Under the pieces are notes generated by a model, which worked only from the letters and a program-made list of their open reading frames with translations, made no database searches and was not told the DNA's origin. Made by a program: the position numbers and the translations under genes. DNA of 29,636 nt, taken from positions 1 to 29,636 of the forward strand of contig CAJZGT010000001.1 in the NCBI GenBank assembly GCA_916048145.1, in the 5' to 3' direction. Below are positions 1-6,877 of this stretch, piece after piece (within the stretch, counting starts at the first letter, position 1; every line of letters begins with the position of its first letter). The DNA comes from an uncultured Streptococcus sp. (GTDB lineage: Bacteria; Bacillota; Bacilli; Lactobacillales; Streptococcaceae).

Positions 1-37
1 CTAATATAGCGGATGTGCTAGCACCACATACCGTACT

Positions 38-66
38 ATGTTATCACACTTTCTTCATTTTTGCAA
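38..66 (-). promoter_or_regulatory. Candidate promoter reading out of the left edge
   Basis: On the minus strand, TTGCAA (61-66) is 17 bp from TAACAT (38-43), with a TG one base before the -10. It would drive a gene beyond the left edge. The leader start holds the 10-bp palindrome GTGCTAGCAC (15-24). No coding region is visible in bases 1-84. The call rests only on box quality and spacing. Confidence 0.4.
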
Positions 67-84
67 GGGAATTGGAAGATTTTT

Positions 85-759
85 TTATTTAACGTAGACA
101 ATTCCCAACTTCCCAAAGGCCACATCTCCACGGATAATCAAGGTTTTGCTGGTTGGGGCTAGAGGAGTATCTGCCTTGGCTACGCCACAGAAAGTTTCTA
201 CCTTTAAATCAACTCCCCAATGTTGAGGAACATAGATAACTGCATTCCCAAAACCGACTTCTATCTTCAAGGTTGCGCTATCTCCCAACATCTCTGCATT
301 GTCATAATAAATCTTGGCATTGCCAAAACCAACTTCTACTTGATCCTCTACCAATTCTTGGTCTTGCTTGTAGAAAGTCCCAGTCCCAAAAGCGACTTCC
401 TTATCTGTAAGAATGGTCTTTTTACCATCATACCACCATTTTTTCCCATTCCAAGTTCTGTTAGAATGAGTGAGTGCGCTGACACCCATTACGATTAAAA
501 TACTTGCCCAGAACAATGACTGATTGGGAATTGGTAAAATGCCATAAAAGTGGTTAGCAATCATTAAGGCCACTAGAGCTGTAAAAGAGGCTGAAGTTAA
601 GTGACGACGCAACAAAGCTCCAACTGATTGATAGGCAAAAAATGCAATACCAAGCAAAGGCCAAATTTGCCCACCGAATGAAGGGATTCCAAAATTTCCT
701 TGTAATAATATTAAAGCCGCCAATACTAGCAACACAATACCAAATGCTTTCTTTTTCAT
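85..759 (-). CDS. LiaF-like membrane protein, partner of a LytTR regulator
   Basis: A 224-residue protein. The N-terminal half is four hydrophobic segments (about residues 5-22, 33-50, 55-75 and 80-98). The soluble C-terminal half resembles the C-terminal domain of LiaF/YvqF cell-wall stress proteins. That half carries repeated short strands of the type EVGFGNAxIY: EVAFGTGTFY, EVGFGNAKIY, EVGFGNAVIY and DVAFGKLGIV. The start codon lies 4 bases after the LytTR gene, and its ribosome site (GAGGT) overlaps that gene's stop, so translation is probably coupled. In LytTR regulatory systems of streptococci a membrane protein restrains the regulator; by analogy this protein may sense envelope state and hold back its partner. 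That role is inferred, and no histidine kinase is present. Confidence 0.8.
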   Translation of the reverse strand: MKKKAFGIVLLVLAALILLQGNFGIPSFGGQIWPLLGIAFFAYQSVGALLRRHLTSASFTALVALMIANHFYGILPIPNQSLFWASILIVMGVSALTHSNRTWNGKKWWYDGKKTILTDKEVAFGTGTFYKQDQELVEDQVEVGFGNAKIYYDNAEMLGDSATLKIEVGFGNAVIYVPQHWGVDLKVETFCGVAKADTPLAPTSKTLIIRGDVAFGKLGIVYVK

Positions 760-763
760 GTTC

Positions 764-1210
764 TTACCTCATGTTTCTTAGATTTTCTTTTAGGAGGGAT
801 TGGTAATGTCGTGAGACATGAACCTCCTTGTGGGTCTGATAAAAGGAAATGGTGCCCGTTCCTGAAAAGGACTTGTCCACCGAGTAAACCTGACGGATAT
901 TAGCGATAGTTGACTTGGATACTCGACTGAAATAACGGGGCAGGATAGACTCCAACTCATAGAGTTTAAGCCGAACCTCGTAGGCATCTTTCTGAGTATG
1001 GGCATAAATCTTGCTACCTTCCGTCTCAAAGAAGAGAATTTCTGACAAGTCTAAGTAGTATTCACCCGTCCCCTTATAAAAAATCAACCTAGGAGACTTG
1101 GATTCTTGCAAGAGGCGCTGTAAATCCGCAATCTCATCTGTCAAAGCCGCTGCCTTGATGACAATTTCAGTTTCCTCTAAATTGCTGTCAATTTCGATTC
1201 GTAACTTCAT
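764..1210 (-). CDS. LytTR-domain DNA-binding regulator without a receiver domain
   Basis: A 148-residue protein. The LytTR DNA-binding domain covers about residues 45-145, seen in the order YYLDLSEILFFE, then YEVRLKLYELE, then FSRVSKSTIANI, then VHVSRHY. The first 45 residues are a short helical segment, not a response-regulator receiver, so phosphorylation by a kinase is not expected. This matches the regulator half of streptococcal LytTR regulatory systems (HdrRM and BrsRM type), where the partner is a membrane inhibitor. A membrane protein gene does follow directly. The ribosome site AGGAG precedes ATG by about 5-6 bases. A sigma-A promoter and a paired direct repeat lie just upstream, so autoregulation is plausible. 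Target genes cannot be read from the window. Confidence 0.87.
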   Translation of the reverse strand: MKLRIEIDSNLEETEIVIKAAALTDEIADLQRLLQESKSPRLIFYKGTGEYYLDLSEILFFETEGSKIYAHTQKDAYEVRLKLYELESILPRYFSRVSKSTIANIRQVYSVDKSFSGTGTISFYQTHKEVHVSRHYQSLLKENLRNMR

Positions 1211-1230
1211 TCCATCTCCTTTCTGACTCT

Positions 1231-1259
1231 ACTATATCAAAGCTAAAATAAGAAAACAA
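1231..1259 (-). promoter_or_regulatory. Promoter of the LytTR/membrane-protein pair
   Basis: TTGTTT (1254-1259) is 17 bp from TATAGT (1231-1236) on the minus strand, and TG one base before the -10 makes it extended. The transcription start would fall about 15 bases before the LytTR ATG. Confidence 0.65.
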
Positions 1260-1271
1260 GAGCAAAAAAGC

Positions 1272-1300
1272 AAGTGGTTACTTTAGACTTGTAAGTGGTT
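1272..1300 (-). promoter_or_regulatory. Paired direct repeat, candidate LytTR operator
   Basis: AACCACTT occurs twice in the same orientation (plus-strand 1272-1279 and 1293-1300), 21 bp apart start to start, or two helical turns. The near copy ends 12 bp upstream of the -35 box. LytTR-family proteins (AgrA, ComE, HdrR, BrsR) bind direct repeats of about 9 bp spaced by about 12 bp, so position and spacing fit a site for the adjacent regulator. Binding is inferred. Confidence 0.6.
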
Positions 1301-1323
1301 GTAGGACCGCCTTAACTTACAGG

Positions 1324-1839
1324 TCAAAATAGAAAGAAAAGCACACCCCACACAAGAGCACAAATATAACCAACCACTACATCCTTTGGAAAATGCACGC
1401 CACCTAAGACTCTCACTAGACCTAGGAAGGCTGATAATGTCAAACAAATCATCCCCATAGTTAGACTAGCATGCAAGCAAGACGTGGAGATAATGGTTGC
1501 TGAAAAGACATGACGACTGGGCATAGACTGACCCGGACTATCTCTGTCAAGCAAAGGTTTAATATCCCATTCCTCATAAGGCCTAGAGGCACTGATTTTC
1601 TTACGAAGAAAGGACAAAATCACAAAACCTGATGCAGGGATAAACACATACATCAAGACCTGTTTCCCAAATCCTTCTCGAAAATAGATAGTGGTTAACA
1701 AGGTCAGATATACTATAGGCATAACTACTGTCATGAACCGATTGAAAGTTCTTAACAAGCTCAGAAGGAAGGGCTTATTTTTAATGTTACTAGCAACGTG
1801 GCCATACCATTCTTGATAATTTTTCATATATTTTCTCAT
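1324..1839 (-). CDS. PAP2-superfamily membrane phosphatase
   Basis: A 171-residue membrane protein if the ATG at 1837-1839 is used; a GTG directly before it is also possible. Neither has a strong ribosome site. The PAP2 phosphatase motifs appear in order: RKKISASRP (about 79-87), PSRH (107-110) and R-x5-H-x3-D (R143, H149, D153). H149 is the expected nucleophile and H110 the acid/base. Such enzymes remove phosphate from lipid phosphates such as undecaprenyl diphosphate or phosphatidate at the membrane; the substrate here cannot be told. It has its own promoter, whose -35 lies inside the terminator hairpin of the ABC operon upstream. Confidence 0.85.
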   Translation of the reverse strand: MRKYMKNYQEWYGHVASNIKNKPFLLSLLRTFNRFMTVVMPIVYLTLLTTIYFREGFGKQVLMYVFIPASGFVILSFLRKKISASRPYEEWDIKPLLDRDSPGQSMPSRHVFSATIISTSCLHASLTMGMICLTLSAFLGLVRVLGGVHFPKDVVVGYICALVWGVLFFLF

Positions 1840-1880
1840 CACTTACTCAAATTTTATTTGCAGGGAAGCACTTGTCTTCT

Positions 1881-1909
1881 AGTATAGTGCAGAAAAAGAA
1901 GGCCGTCAA
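1881..1909 (-). promoter_or_regulatory. Promoter of the PAP2 gene
   Basis: TTGACG (1904-1909) is 17 bp from TATACT (1881-1886) on the minus strand. The -35 hexamer is exactly the loop of the terminator hairpin at 1895-1918. Confidence 0.65.
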
Positions 1910-1918
1910 GCCTTCTTT
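1891..1918 (-). terminator. Terminator of the MarR-ABC operon
   Basis: A perfect 9-bp stem, AAAGAAGGC/GCCTTCTTT (plus 1895-1903 and 1910-1918), with a 6-nt loop and a T-rich tail on the minus strand. It starts 4 bases after the ABC gene stop. Confidence 0.85.
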
Positions 1919-1922
1919 GGGT

Positions 1923-3683
1923 TTATTCTTCTACTTCATCTTCTGTAAACTGACTGTTGTAGAGGTCAGCGTAAAAACCAGCTTGCATCATTAGCTCGTC
2001 ATGATTTCCTTGCTCGATGGTATTTCCATCTTTCATGACTAGAATAAGATCAGCATTTCGGATAGTAGACAAGCGGTGGGCGATAACAAAGGAAGTTCTG
2101 CCTTCCATCAAACGATCCATAGCTTTCTGAATCAATTCCTCCGTCCGTGTATCAACCGAAGAGGTCGCCTCATCTAGGATTAGGAGTGGTGCATCTTTCA
2201 GCAAAGCACGAGCAATGGTCAAGAGTTGTTTTTGCCCGACAGACAAGGTTACCGTATCGTCCAAGACGGTATCGTAACCATCTGGTAGGGTCATGATAAA
2301 GTGGTGAATCCCTACAGCCTTGCTGGCTTCAATCACGCGCTCATCACTAATACCCTCTTGGTTATAGATAAGATTGTCGCGAATGGTTCCTTCAAAGAGC
2401 CAAGTGTCCTGCAAGACCATTGAAAAGGCATCATGCACTTCCGAACGCTTCATCTCTTTGGTATCGACACCATCAATACGGATGCTTCCCTTATCAATCT
2501 CATAGAACTTCATCAAAAGATTGACAATAGTTGTCTTCCCAGCTCCAGTCGGTCCGACAATGGCAACCTTTTGACCTGCATGAGCGGTCGCAGAAAAGTC
2601 ATTAATGATGGTTCGCTCTGGTGTGTAACCAAAGGAAACTCGATCAAAGACCACTTGCCCTTTCATATCGCTCAACTGTCTTTCTTTATGAGATTCATCT
2701 TCCATTTCCTCTTCACCTAAGAATTCGAAGACACGTCCCATGGCTGCGCTAGCCTGCTGAAGACTAGTAATCCCTTGAGCAATTTGGGAAAGGGGCTGAG
2801 AAAAGATACGAACGTAGGCCATAAAGGCAACGATAATCCCGATACTAATCTGCCCATTCAGAGCTAAGGCTGCACCAACGATAATCACTAAGGCATAGCT
2901 AAAGTTCCCAATAAACACCATAATCGGCATCATAATCCCTGAAATAAACTGAGATTTCCATATACTGTCATACAGACGATGGTTTAATGTCGCAAACTCT
3001 TCTTTCGTGCTCTCGATAGCATTGTAGCTGGTCACCACGTTATGACCAGAGTACATTTCTTCCACATAACCATTTACAGCTGCCAAATCCTGTTGCTGAC
3101 TCTTAAAGAAGCCCTGTGATTTGCCCATAAAGATGGATACGAAAGCAAAACCGATAAGAGTTGACACAACCGTCACCAAGGCTAAAATCCAGTTCATCCC
3201 AAACATGGTTACCAAGACTGCTAAGACCAATAAACTAGATGAAAGAACTGTTCCCAGACTTTGATTAAGGGACTGGGCTGCAGTGTCAACATCATTGGTT
3301 ACACGAGACAAGGTATCCCCTTGAGAATGTCCATCAAAATATCCCAATGGCAGGCTATTGATTTTCTCTGCAATAGCTCTTCTCAAACGCTCTGAAAAAC
3401 GTTGAATAGCTGTTGTAAACAGAAAGGCCTGTAAATAATTTGATAGAAGTCCGATCACATAAATCACGGCCAAAAAACCACCAATAGCTGCAACCGCCGC
3501 GACATCCACACTTGTTTCCAGACCACTGGCAATAATATTAGTCATTTCCTTGATGCGAGTTGGACCATAGACAGTAATGATATTGGATACGATTGTTGCT
3601 AGAAAGGCTATCAGAAGGGCAAACTGGAGGCCTGCAAGATAGGGTTTACTCTGTTTCAAAAGAGACATTTTCTTATTTTCCAT
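1923..3683 (-). CDS. ABC multidrug-type exporter, subunit with intact ATPase residues
   Basis: A 586-residue half-transporter: about six membrane helices, then a nucleotide-binding domain. Visible motifs are Walker A GPTGAGKTT (Lys about 383), Walker B LLILDEATS (catalytic Glu about 505) and the H-loop IAHRLS (His about 536). The signature is LSVGQ instead of LSGGQ (Val about 482). A longer frame runs up to 3719, but the start at 3681-3683 (MENKKM) has AGGAGG nine bases before it and was chosen. It overlaps the preceding ABC gene by 11 bp. That partner has Asp and Gln where this one has the catalytic Glu and His, so the two should form an asymmetric heterodimer of the LmrCD/BmrCD/TM287-288 type. 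Drug or peptide substrate is unknown. Confidence 0.92.
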   Translation of the reverse strand: MENKKMSLLKQSKPYLAGLQFALLIAFLATIVSNIITVYGPTRIKEMTNIIASGLETSVDVAAVAAIGGFLAVIYVIGLLSNYLQAFLFTTAIQRFSERLRRAIAEKINSLPLGYFDGHSQGDTLSRVTNDVDTAAQSLNQSLGTVLSSSLLVLAVLVTMFGMNWILALVTVVSTLIGFAFVSIFMGKSQGFFKSQQQDLAAVNGYVEEMYSGHNVVTSYNAIESTKEEFATLNHRLYDSIWKSQFISGIMMPIMVFIGNFSYALVIIVGAALALNGQISIGIIVAFMAYVRIFSQPLSQIAQGITSLQQASAAMGRVFEFLGEEEMEDESHKERQLSDMKGQVVFDRVSFGYTPERTIINDFSATAHAGQKVAIVGPTGAGKTTIVNLLMKFYEIDKGSIRIDGVDTKEMKRSEVHDAFSMVLQDTWLFEGTIRDNLIYNQEGISDERVIEASKAVGIHHFIMTLPDGYDTVLDDTVTLSVGQKQLLTIARALLKDAPLLILDEATSSVDTRTEELIQKAMDRLMEGRTSFVIAHRLSTIRNADLILVMKDGNTIEQGNHDELMMQAGFYADLYNSQFTEDEVEE

Positions 3684-5442
3684 GTTCCAATTCCTCCTTC
3701 GATAGTTGTGAATAGGCAATTTCTTGGTAAACTTCGTTATTAGCTAGAAGTTCCTTGTGGGTGCCTTGTCCCACGACTTTACCTTGATCCAAAACCAAAA
3801 TCAAATCTGCATCCATAATCGTTGAAATACGCTGTGCGACGATGAGTTTGGTCATAGACTTGGTTTTCTCTGCTAGCTCATGGCGTAGGACACGGTCTGT
3901 CTTGTAGTCCAAGGCTGAGAAGGAGTCATCAAAGATGAGGATTTCTGGTTTCCGAGCCAAGGCACGCGCAATGGCCAGACGCTGTCTTTGACCACCTGAG
4001 AAGTTAGTTCCTCCTTGGGCCACTTCTGACGCTAAGCCCGCTTCCTTGTCTTCGATAAAGTTCTTAGACTGGGCTAACTCCAAAGCCTGCCACATAGCCT
4101 GCTCACTAAGTGGTGTTTCTTGACTCTGTCCAAAGTCTAGATTGCCCTTAACATCACCTGAAAAGAGAACCGCTTTCTGAGGAATATAACCAACCTTGTT
4201 GCGCAAATCATTCAAGTCATAATCTTGAACATTAAGACCGTCTACCAGAATTTCTCCTGCTGATACATCGTAGAAACGTGGAATCAGATTGACCAGAGTT
4301 GATTTACCAGAACCTGTTGACCCAATAAAGGCCACTGTTTGACCAGCTTCTGCTCTAAAGCTAACATGCTCGATAACCGCCTCCGAATTTGCCGCATAGC
4401 GGAAGGTCACATCCTTAAACTCGACCTGACCTTTTAGGTTTTCATCAGCCTGCTGCACTTGAGCAGGATTTTGGATAGAAGAATGCAAATCTAAAACCTG
4501 ACTAATCCGCTTAGCAGAGACCATGGTTCGGGGAAGAACGATGAAAAGCGCCCCCATGAGAAGGAAGCCCATGACAACCTGCATGGCATAAGACATGAAA
4601 ACAACCATGTCACTAAAGAGAGGGAGACGCGCTGTCGGAGCAGCATCGTTGATTACATAGGCCCCAATCCAGTAAATCGCCACACTCAAACCACTTGAAA
4701 TCCCCATCATGATAGGGTTCAAAATAGCCATAAGACGGTTGACAAACAAATTCAAGCGTGTCAATTCATCATTTGCTGCTGCAAATTTTTCATTTTGGTA
4801 ATCCTCAGCATTGTAGGCACGAACAACACGAATACCTGTTAAACTTTCACGAGTAATACTGTTCAATTTATCAGTCATACTTTGAATCAAGGACTGTTTT
4901 GGAAAGGCTAACGTCATCAAAACAGTCGTCATTAAAACGTTGACAATCACTGCCACAAGTACGGCCCAGAGCCAGTATTCTGAATGACCTAAAATCTTCC
5001 CGATAGCCCAGATAGCCATAATCGGACCACGCGTAACTACTTGCAAGCCCATGGTAATCAACATCTGAACCTGAGTAATGTCATTGGTGGTACGAGTTAG
5101 GAGACTGGGAATAGAGAATTTCTTAATCTCTGTCTGCGAGTAGTCTAAAACTCGATTAAAAATATCACTTCTCAGCCTACTAGTATAAGAAGCAGCCACT
5201 CGGGAAGCAAAAAATCCAACTGCAACTGCGGATAAGAAGGCTAGAAAGGACATTCCCACCATCATGCTTGCCGGCTGCCACAACTCATCTAAATTAGTTC
5301 CTTGACTACCTAGCAAATCCGTAATTTTCGAGATATAGGTCGGCACCTCCAACTCTAGATAGACCGAAAAGCAGGTAAAGAGAATGGCTAGTAAAATCAT
5401 CCCCCATTCTTTTCTACTAATTCGTTTGGCTAATTTCTTCAT
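3673..5442 (-). CDS. ABC multidrug-type exporter, subunit with degenerate ATPase residues
   Basis: A 589-residue half-transporter with an N-terminal membrane domain and a C-terminal ATPase. Walker A is GSTGSGKST (Lys about 380) and the signature is canonical, FSGGQRQR. The residue after the Walker B aspartate is Asp (IFDDS, about 506) instead of Glu, and the H-loop has Gln (VAQRIS, about 537) instead of His. In heterodimeric exporters this pair of changes marks the degenerate ATP site, completed by the imperfect signature of the partner, here LSVGQ in the next gene. AGGAGG lies about 5 bases before the ATG. The start overlaps the MarR gene by 26 bp and the end overlaps the next ABC gene, so the three are one operon, presumably repressed by the MarR protein. 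Recalled as the SP_1919/SP_1918 pair of pneumococcus. Confidence 0.92.
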   Translation of the reverse strand: MKKLAKRISRKEWGMILLAILFTCFSVYLELEVPTYISKITDLLGSQGTNLDELWQPASMMVGMSFLAFLSAVAVGFFASRVAASYTSRLRSDIFNRVLDYSQTEIKKFSIPSLLTRTTNDITQVQMLITMGLQVVTRGPIMAIWAIGKILGHSEYWLWAVLVAVIVNVLMTTVLMTLAFPKQSLIQSMTDKLNSITRESLTGIRVVRAYNAEDYQNEKFAAANDELTRLNLFVNRLMAILNPIMMGISSGLSVAIYWIGAYVINDAAPTARLPLFSDMVVFMSYAMQVVMGFLLMGALFIVLPRTMVSAKRISQVLDLHSSIQNPAQVQQADENLKGQVEFKDVTFRYAANSEAVIEHVSFRAEAGQTVAFIGSTGSGKSTLVNLIPRFYDVSAGEILVDGLNVQDYDLNDLRNKVGYIPQKAVLFSGDVKGNLDFGQSQETPLSEQAMWQALELAQSKNFIEDKEAGLASEVAQGGTNFSGGQRQRLAIARALARKPEILIFDDSFSALDYKTDRVLRHELAEKTKSMTKLIVAQRISTIMDADLILVLDQGKVVGQGTHKELLANNEVYQEIAYSQLSKEELEHGK

Positions 5443-5887
5443 TCTCTCCTCCTATTCCCTTGATATTTTCCTGTAGTTGAGCCAGGACTTTCTCAAAAAT
5501 CAGTAATTCATCTTCATCAATGCCTTCCATCAACTGCTTGTCTATTCGTTCAAAAAAAGCCTTAACCTGTTGCATCTGAGAACGTGCTTTGTCCGTCAAA
5601 CGAACAAATTTTGCCCGCTTATCGCTAGGACTCGCCTCCAATTCTACCAAACCATTTTGCACCATACGCTTAACCAGATTACTAGCAACAGATTTGGTAA
5701 TATTGAGTTCCTGCTCGATATCCTTAATCAGAACCAGTTCCTCTTTTTGTTCACAATGATCTAAAAAACGCATAACCTGCCCTTGCGGTCCACCCATAAA
5801 TTCAATGCCACAACTCTTGGCTTCCTTTTGCACCATCAGGTGAATCTGATGACCAAAACGCTTAAAGACTAACATCGGTTTATCCAT
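5417..5887 (-). CDS. MarR-family transcriptional regulator of the ABC operon
   Basis: A 156-residue winged-helix protein. The recognition-helix region reads ELNITKSVASNLVKRM (about residues 64-79). The wing follows, with the MarR-like DKRAKFVRLTDKA (about 98-110). The C-terminal dimerisation helix runs to the end. MarR proteins bind palindromes as dimers and usually repress linked efflux genes until a ligand or oxidant releases them. It is the first gene of the operon with the two ABC genes. Its promoter region carries three near-palindromic 16-bp copies, which supports autorepression. AAAGGAG lies about 5 bases before the ATG. The ligand cannot be predicted. Confidence 0.9.
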   Translation of the reverse strand: MDKPMLVFKRFGHQIHLMVQKEAKSCGIEFMGGPQGQVMRFLDHCEQKEELVLIKDIEQELNITKSVASNLVKRMVQNGLVELEASPSDKRAKFVRLTDKARSQMQQVKAFFERIDKQLMEGIDEDELLIFEKVLAQLQENIKGIGGENEEISQTN

Positions 5888-5914
5888 ATTAACTCCTTTC
5901 TAACTATCACATTT

Positions 5915-6000
5915 TGTTCTCCTAGGAACTAAATAAGTTTCCATGAGAACTATTTTACCACTTTGAAAAGAGATGTCAAGGAAAAGTTTCCTAGAGAACT
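5915..6000. repeat. Array of three 16-bp inverted-repeat operators
   Basis: Plus-strand copies are AGTTTCCTAGAGAACT (5985-6000), AGTTTCCATGAGAACT (5936-5951) and TGTTCTCCTAGGAACT (5915-5930). Each is an imperfect palindrome of the form AGTT-N8-AACT. The first two extend to 21-bp matches with two differences. One copy lies upstream of the -35, one abuts the -10 and one lies in the leader, which is a typical repressor layout. A partial fourth copy, GTTCTCTAGG, lies at 6049-6058. The binder is most simply the adjacent MarR protein. Confidence 0.75.
5952..5979 (-). promoter_or_regulatory. Promoter of the MarR-ABC operon
   Basis: A perfect TTGACA (5974-5979) is 16 bp from TAAAAT (5952-5957) on the minus strand, between two operator copies. 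A strong promoter under repression is the natural reading. Confidence 0.75.
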
Positions 6001-6012
6001 ATTTTCTTGATT

Positions 6013-6046
6013 CAAAAAATCCCAAGTGATTTTTTCACTTAGGATT
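6013..6046 (-). terminator. Terminator of the yebC-family gene
   Basis: A 12-bp stem with one mismatch or wobble, AATCCTAAGTGA/TCACTTGGGATT on the minus strand (plus 6018-6029 and 6035-6046), a 5-nt loop, then a run of T. It begins about 18 bases after the stop. Confidence 0.85.
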
Positions 6047-6063
6047 ATGTTCTCTAGGTTAAA

Positions 6064-6780
6064 TTAGAATCCGTCTACGTTTGTGTAGATCTTTTGTACG
6101 TCTTCGTCGTCTTCAAGAACGCTGTAAAGTTTTTCAAAGGTTTCAAGGTCATCGCCTGACAATTCCACTTCTGACTGAGGAATCATTTCCAATTCTGTCA
6201 CTTGGAATTCTTCGACACCTGACTCACGAAGGGCAACAATAGCCTTGTGAAGGTCTGTTGGAGCTGTGTAAACAGTGATTGTTCCTTCTTCTGCTTCTAC
6301 ATCATCCACATCAACATCTGCTTCAAGCAATTGCTCAAAGACTGCATCGGCATCTTCACCTGCAAATACGATAACTCCCTTGTTGTCAAAGAGGTATGAA
6401 ACTGAACCTGAAGCACCCATGTTTCCGCCGTTTTTACCAAAGGCTGCACGGACATTGGCCGCTGTACGGTTGACATTTGAAGTCAAAGTATCAACGATTA
6501 GCATAGAACCATTTGGTCCAAAACCTTCGTAACGTCCTTCTGTAAAGGTTTCGTCTGTGTTTCCTTTTGCTTTATCAATCGCTTTATCGATAACGTGTTT
6601 TGGCACTTGGGCTTGTTTAGCACGGTCGATAACGAATTTCAAAGCAGAGTTTGATTCTGGATCTGGATCACCTTTTTTAGCTGCTACATAGATTTCTACA
6701 CCAAATTTTGCATATACTTTAGAGTTAGCTCCATCTTTAGCTGTTTTCTTAGCTACGATATTGGCCCATTTACGTCCCAT
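6064..6780 (-). CDS. YebC/PmpR-family protein (short-N-terminus YeeN/YebC2 type)
   Basis: A 238-residue protein of usual family length. It opens [17 protein letters not shown], the shorter N-terminus of the YeeN/YeeI branch, not the MAGHSKWANIKHRK form of classical YebC. Conserved segments include [26 protein letters not shown] and [11 protein letters not shown]. The family was long annotated as transcriptional regulators; more recent work links YebC proteins to relief of ribosome stalling at proline-rich stretches. Either role is family knowledge, not visible here. AAGGAG lies about 8 bases before the ATG, and the gene is monocistronic with its own promoter and terminator. In pneumococcus the neighbouring locus is recalled to be ply, which is absent here. 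Confidence 0.93.
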   Translation of the reverse strand: MGRKWANIVAKKTAKDGANSKVYAKFGVEIYVAAKKGDPDPESNSALKFVIDRAKQAQVPKHVIDKAIDKAKGNTDETFTEGRYEGFGPNGSMLIVDTLTSNVNRTAANVRAAFGKNGGNMGASGSVSYLFDNKGVIVFAGEDADAVFEQLLEADVDVDDVEAEEGTITVYTAPTDLHKAIVALRESGVEEFQVTELEMIPQSEVELSGDDLETFEKLYSVLEDDEDVQKIYTNVDGF

Positions 6781-6815
6781 TAGGAATCTCCTTTTTTCAC
6801 ATTTTAATCTTTCTT

Positions 6816-6844
6816 ATTATAACACAAGTTTTTTCGATTTTCAC
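6816..6844 (-). promoter_or_regulatory. Promoter of the yebC-family gene
   Basis: Extended -10 TGTTATAAT (6816-6824) with a weak -35, GTGAAA (6839-6844), 17 bp upstream on the minus strand. It lies in the 97-bp gap after dinF. No terminator hairpin for dinF is seen in the gap. Confidence 0.65.
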
Positions 6845-6877
6845 TAGAGGAAATAGATTTTATTTAGCAAAATCCAG

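Noticed and set aside
15..46. Possible T-box or riboswitch start at the left edge
   Set aside because: Only a 10-bp palindrome after a candidate promoter is visible; no T-box core or specifier can be seen before the window ends.
3684..3719. Longer start for the second ABC gene (MPIHNYRRRNWN)
   Set aside because: No ribosome site for it, while AGGAGG sits correctly before the ATG at 3681-3683.
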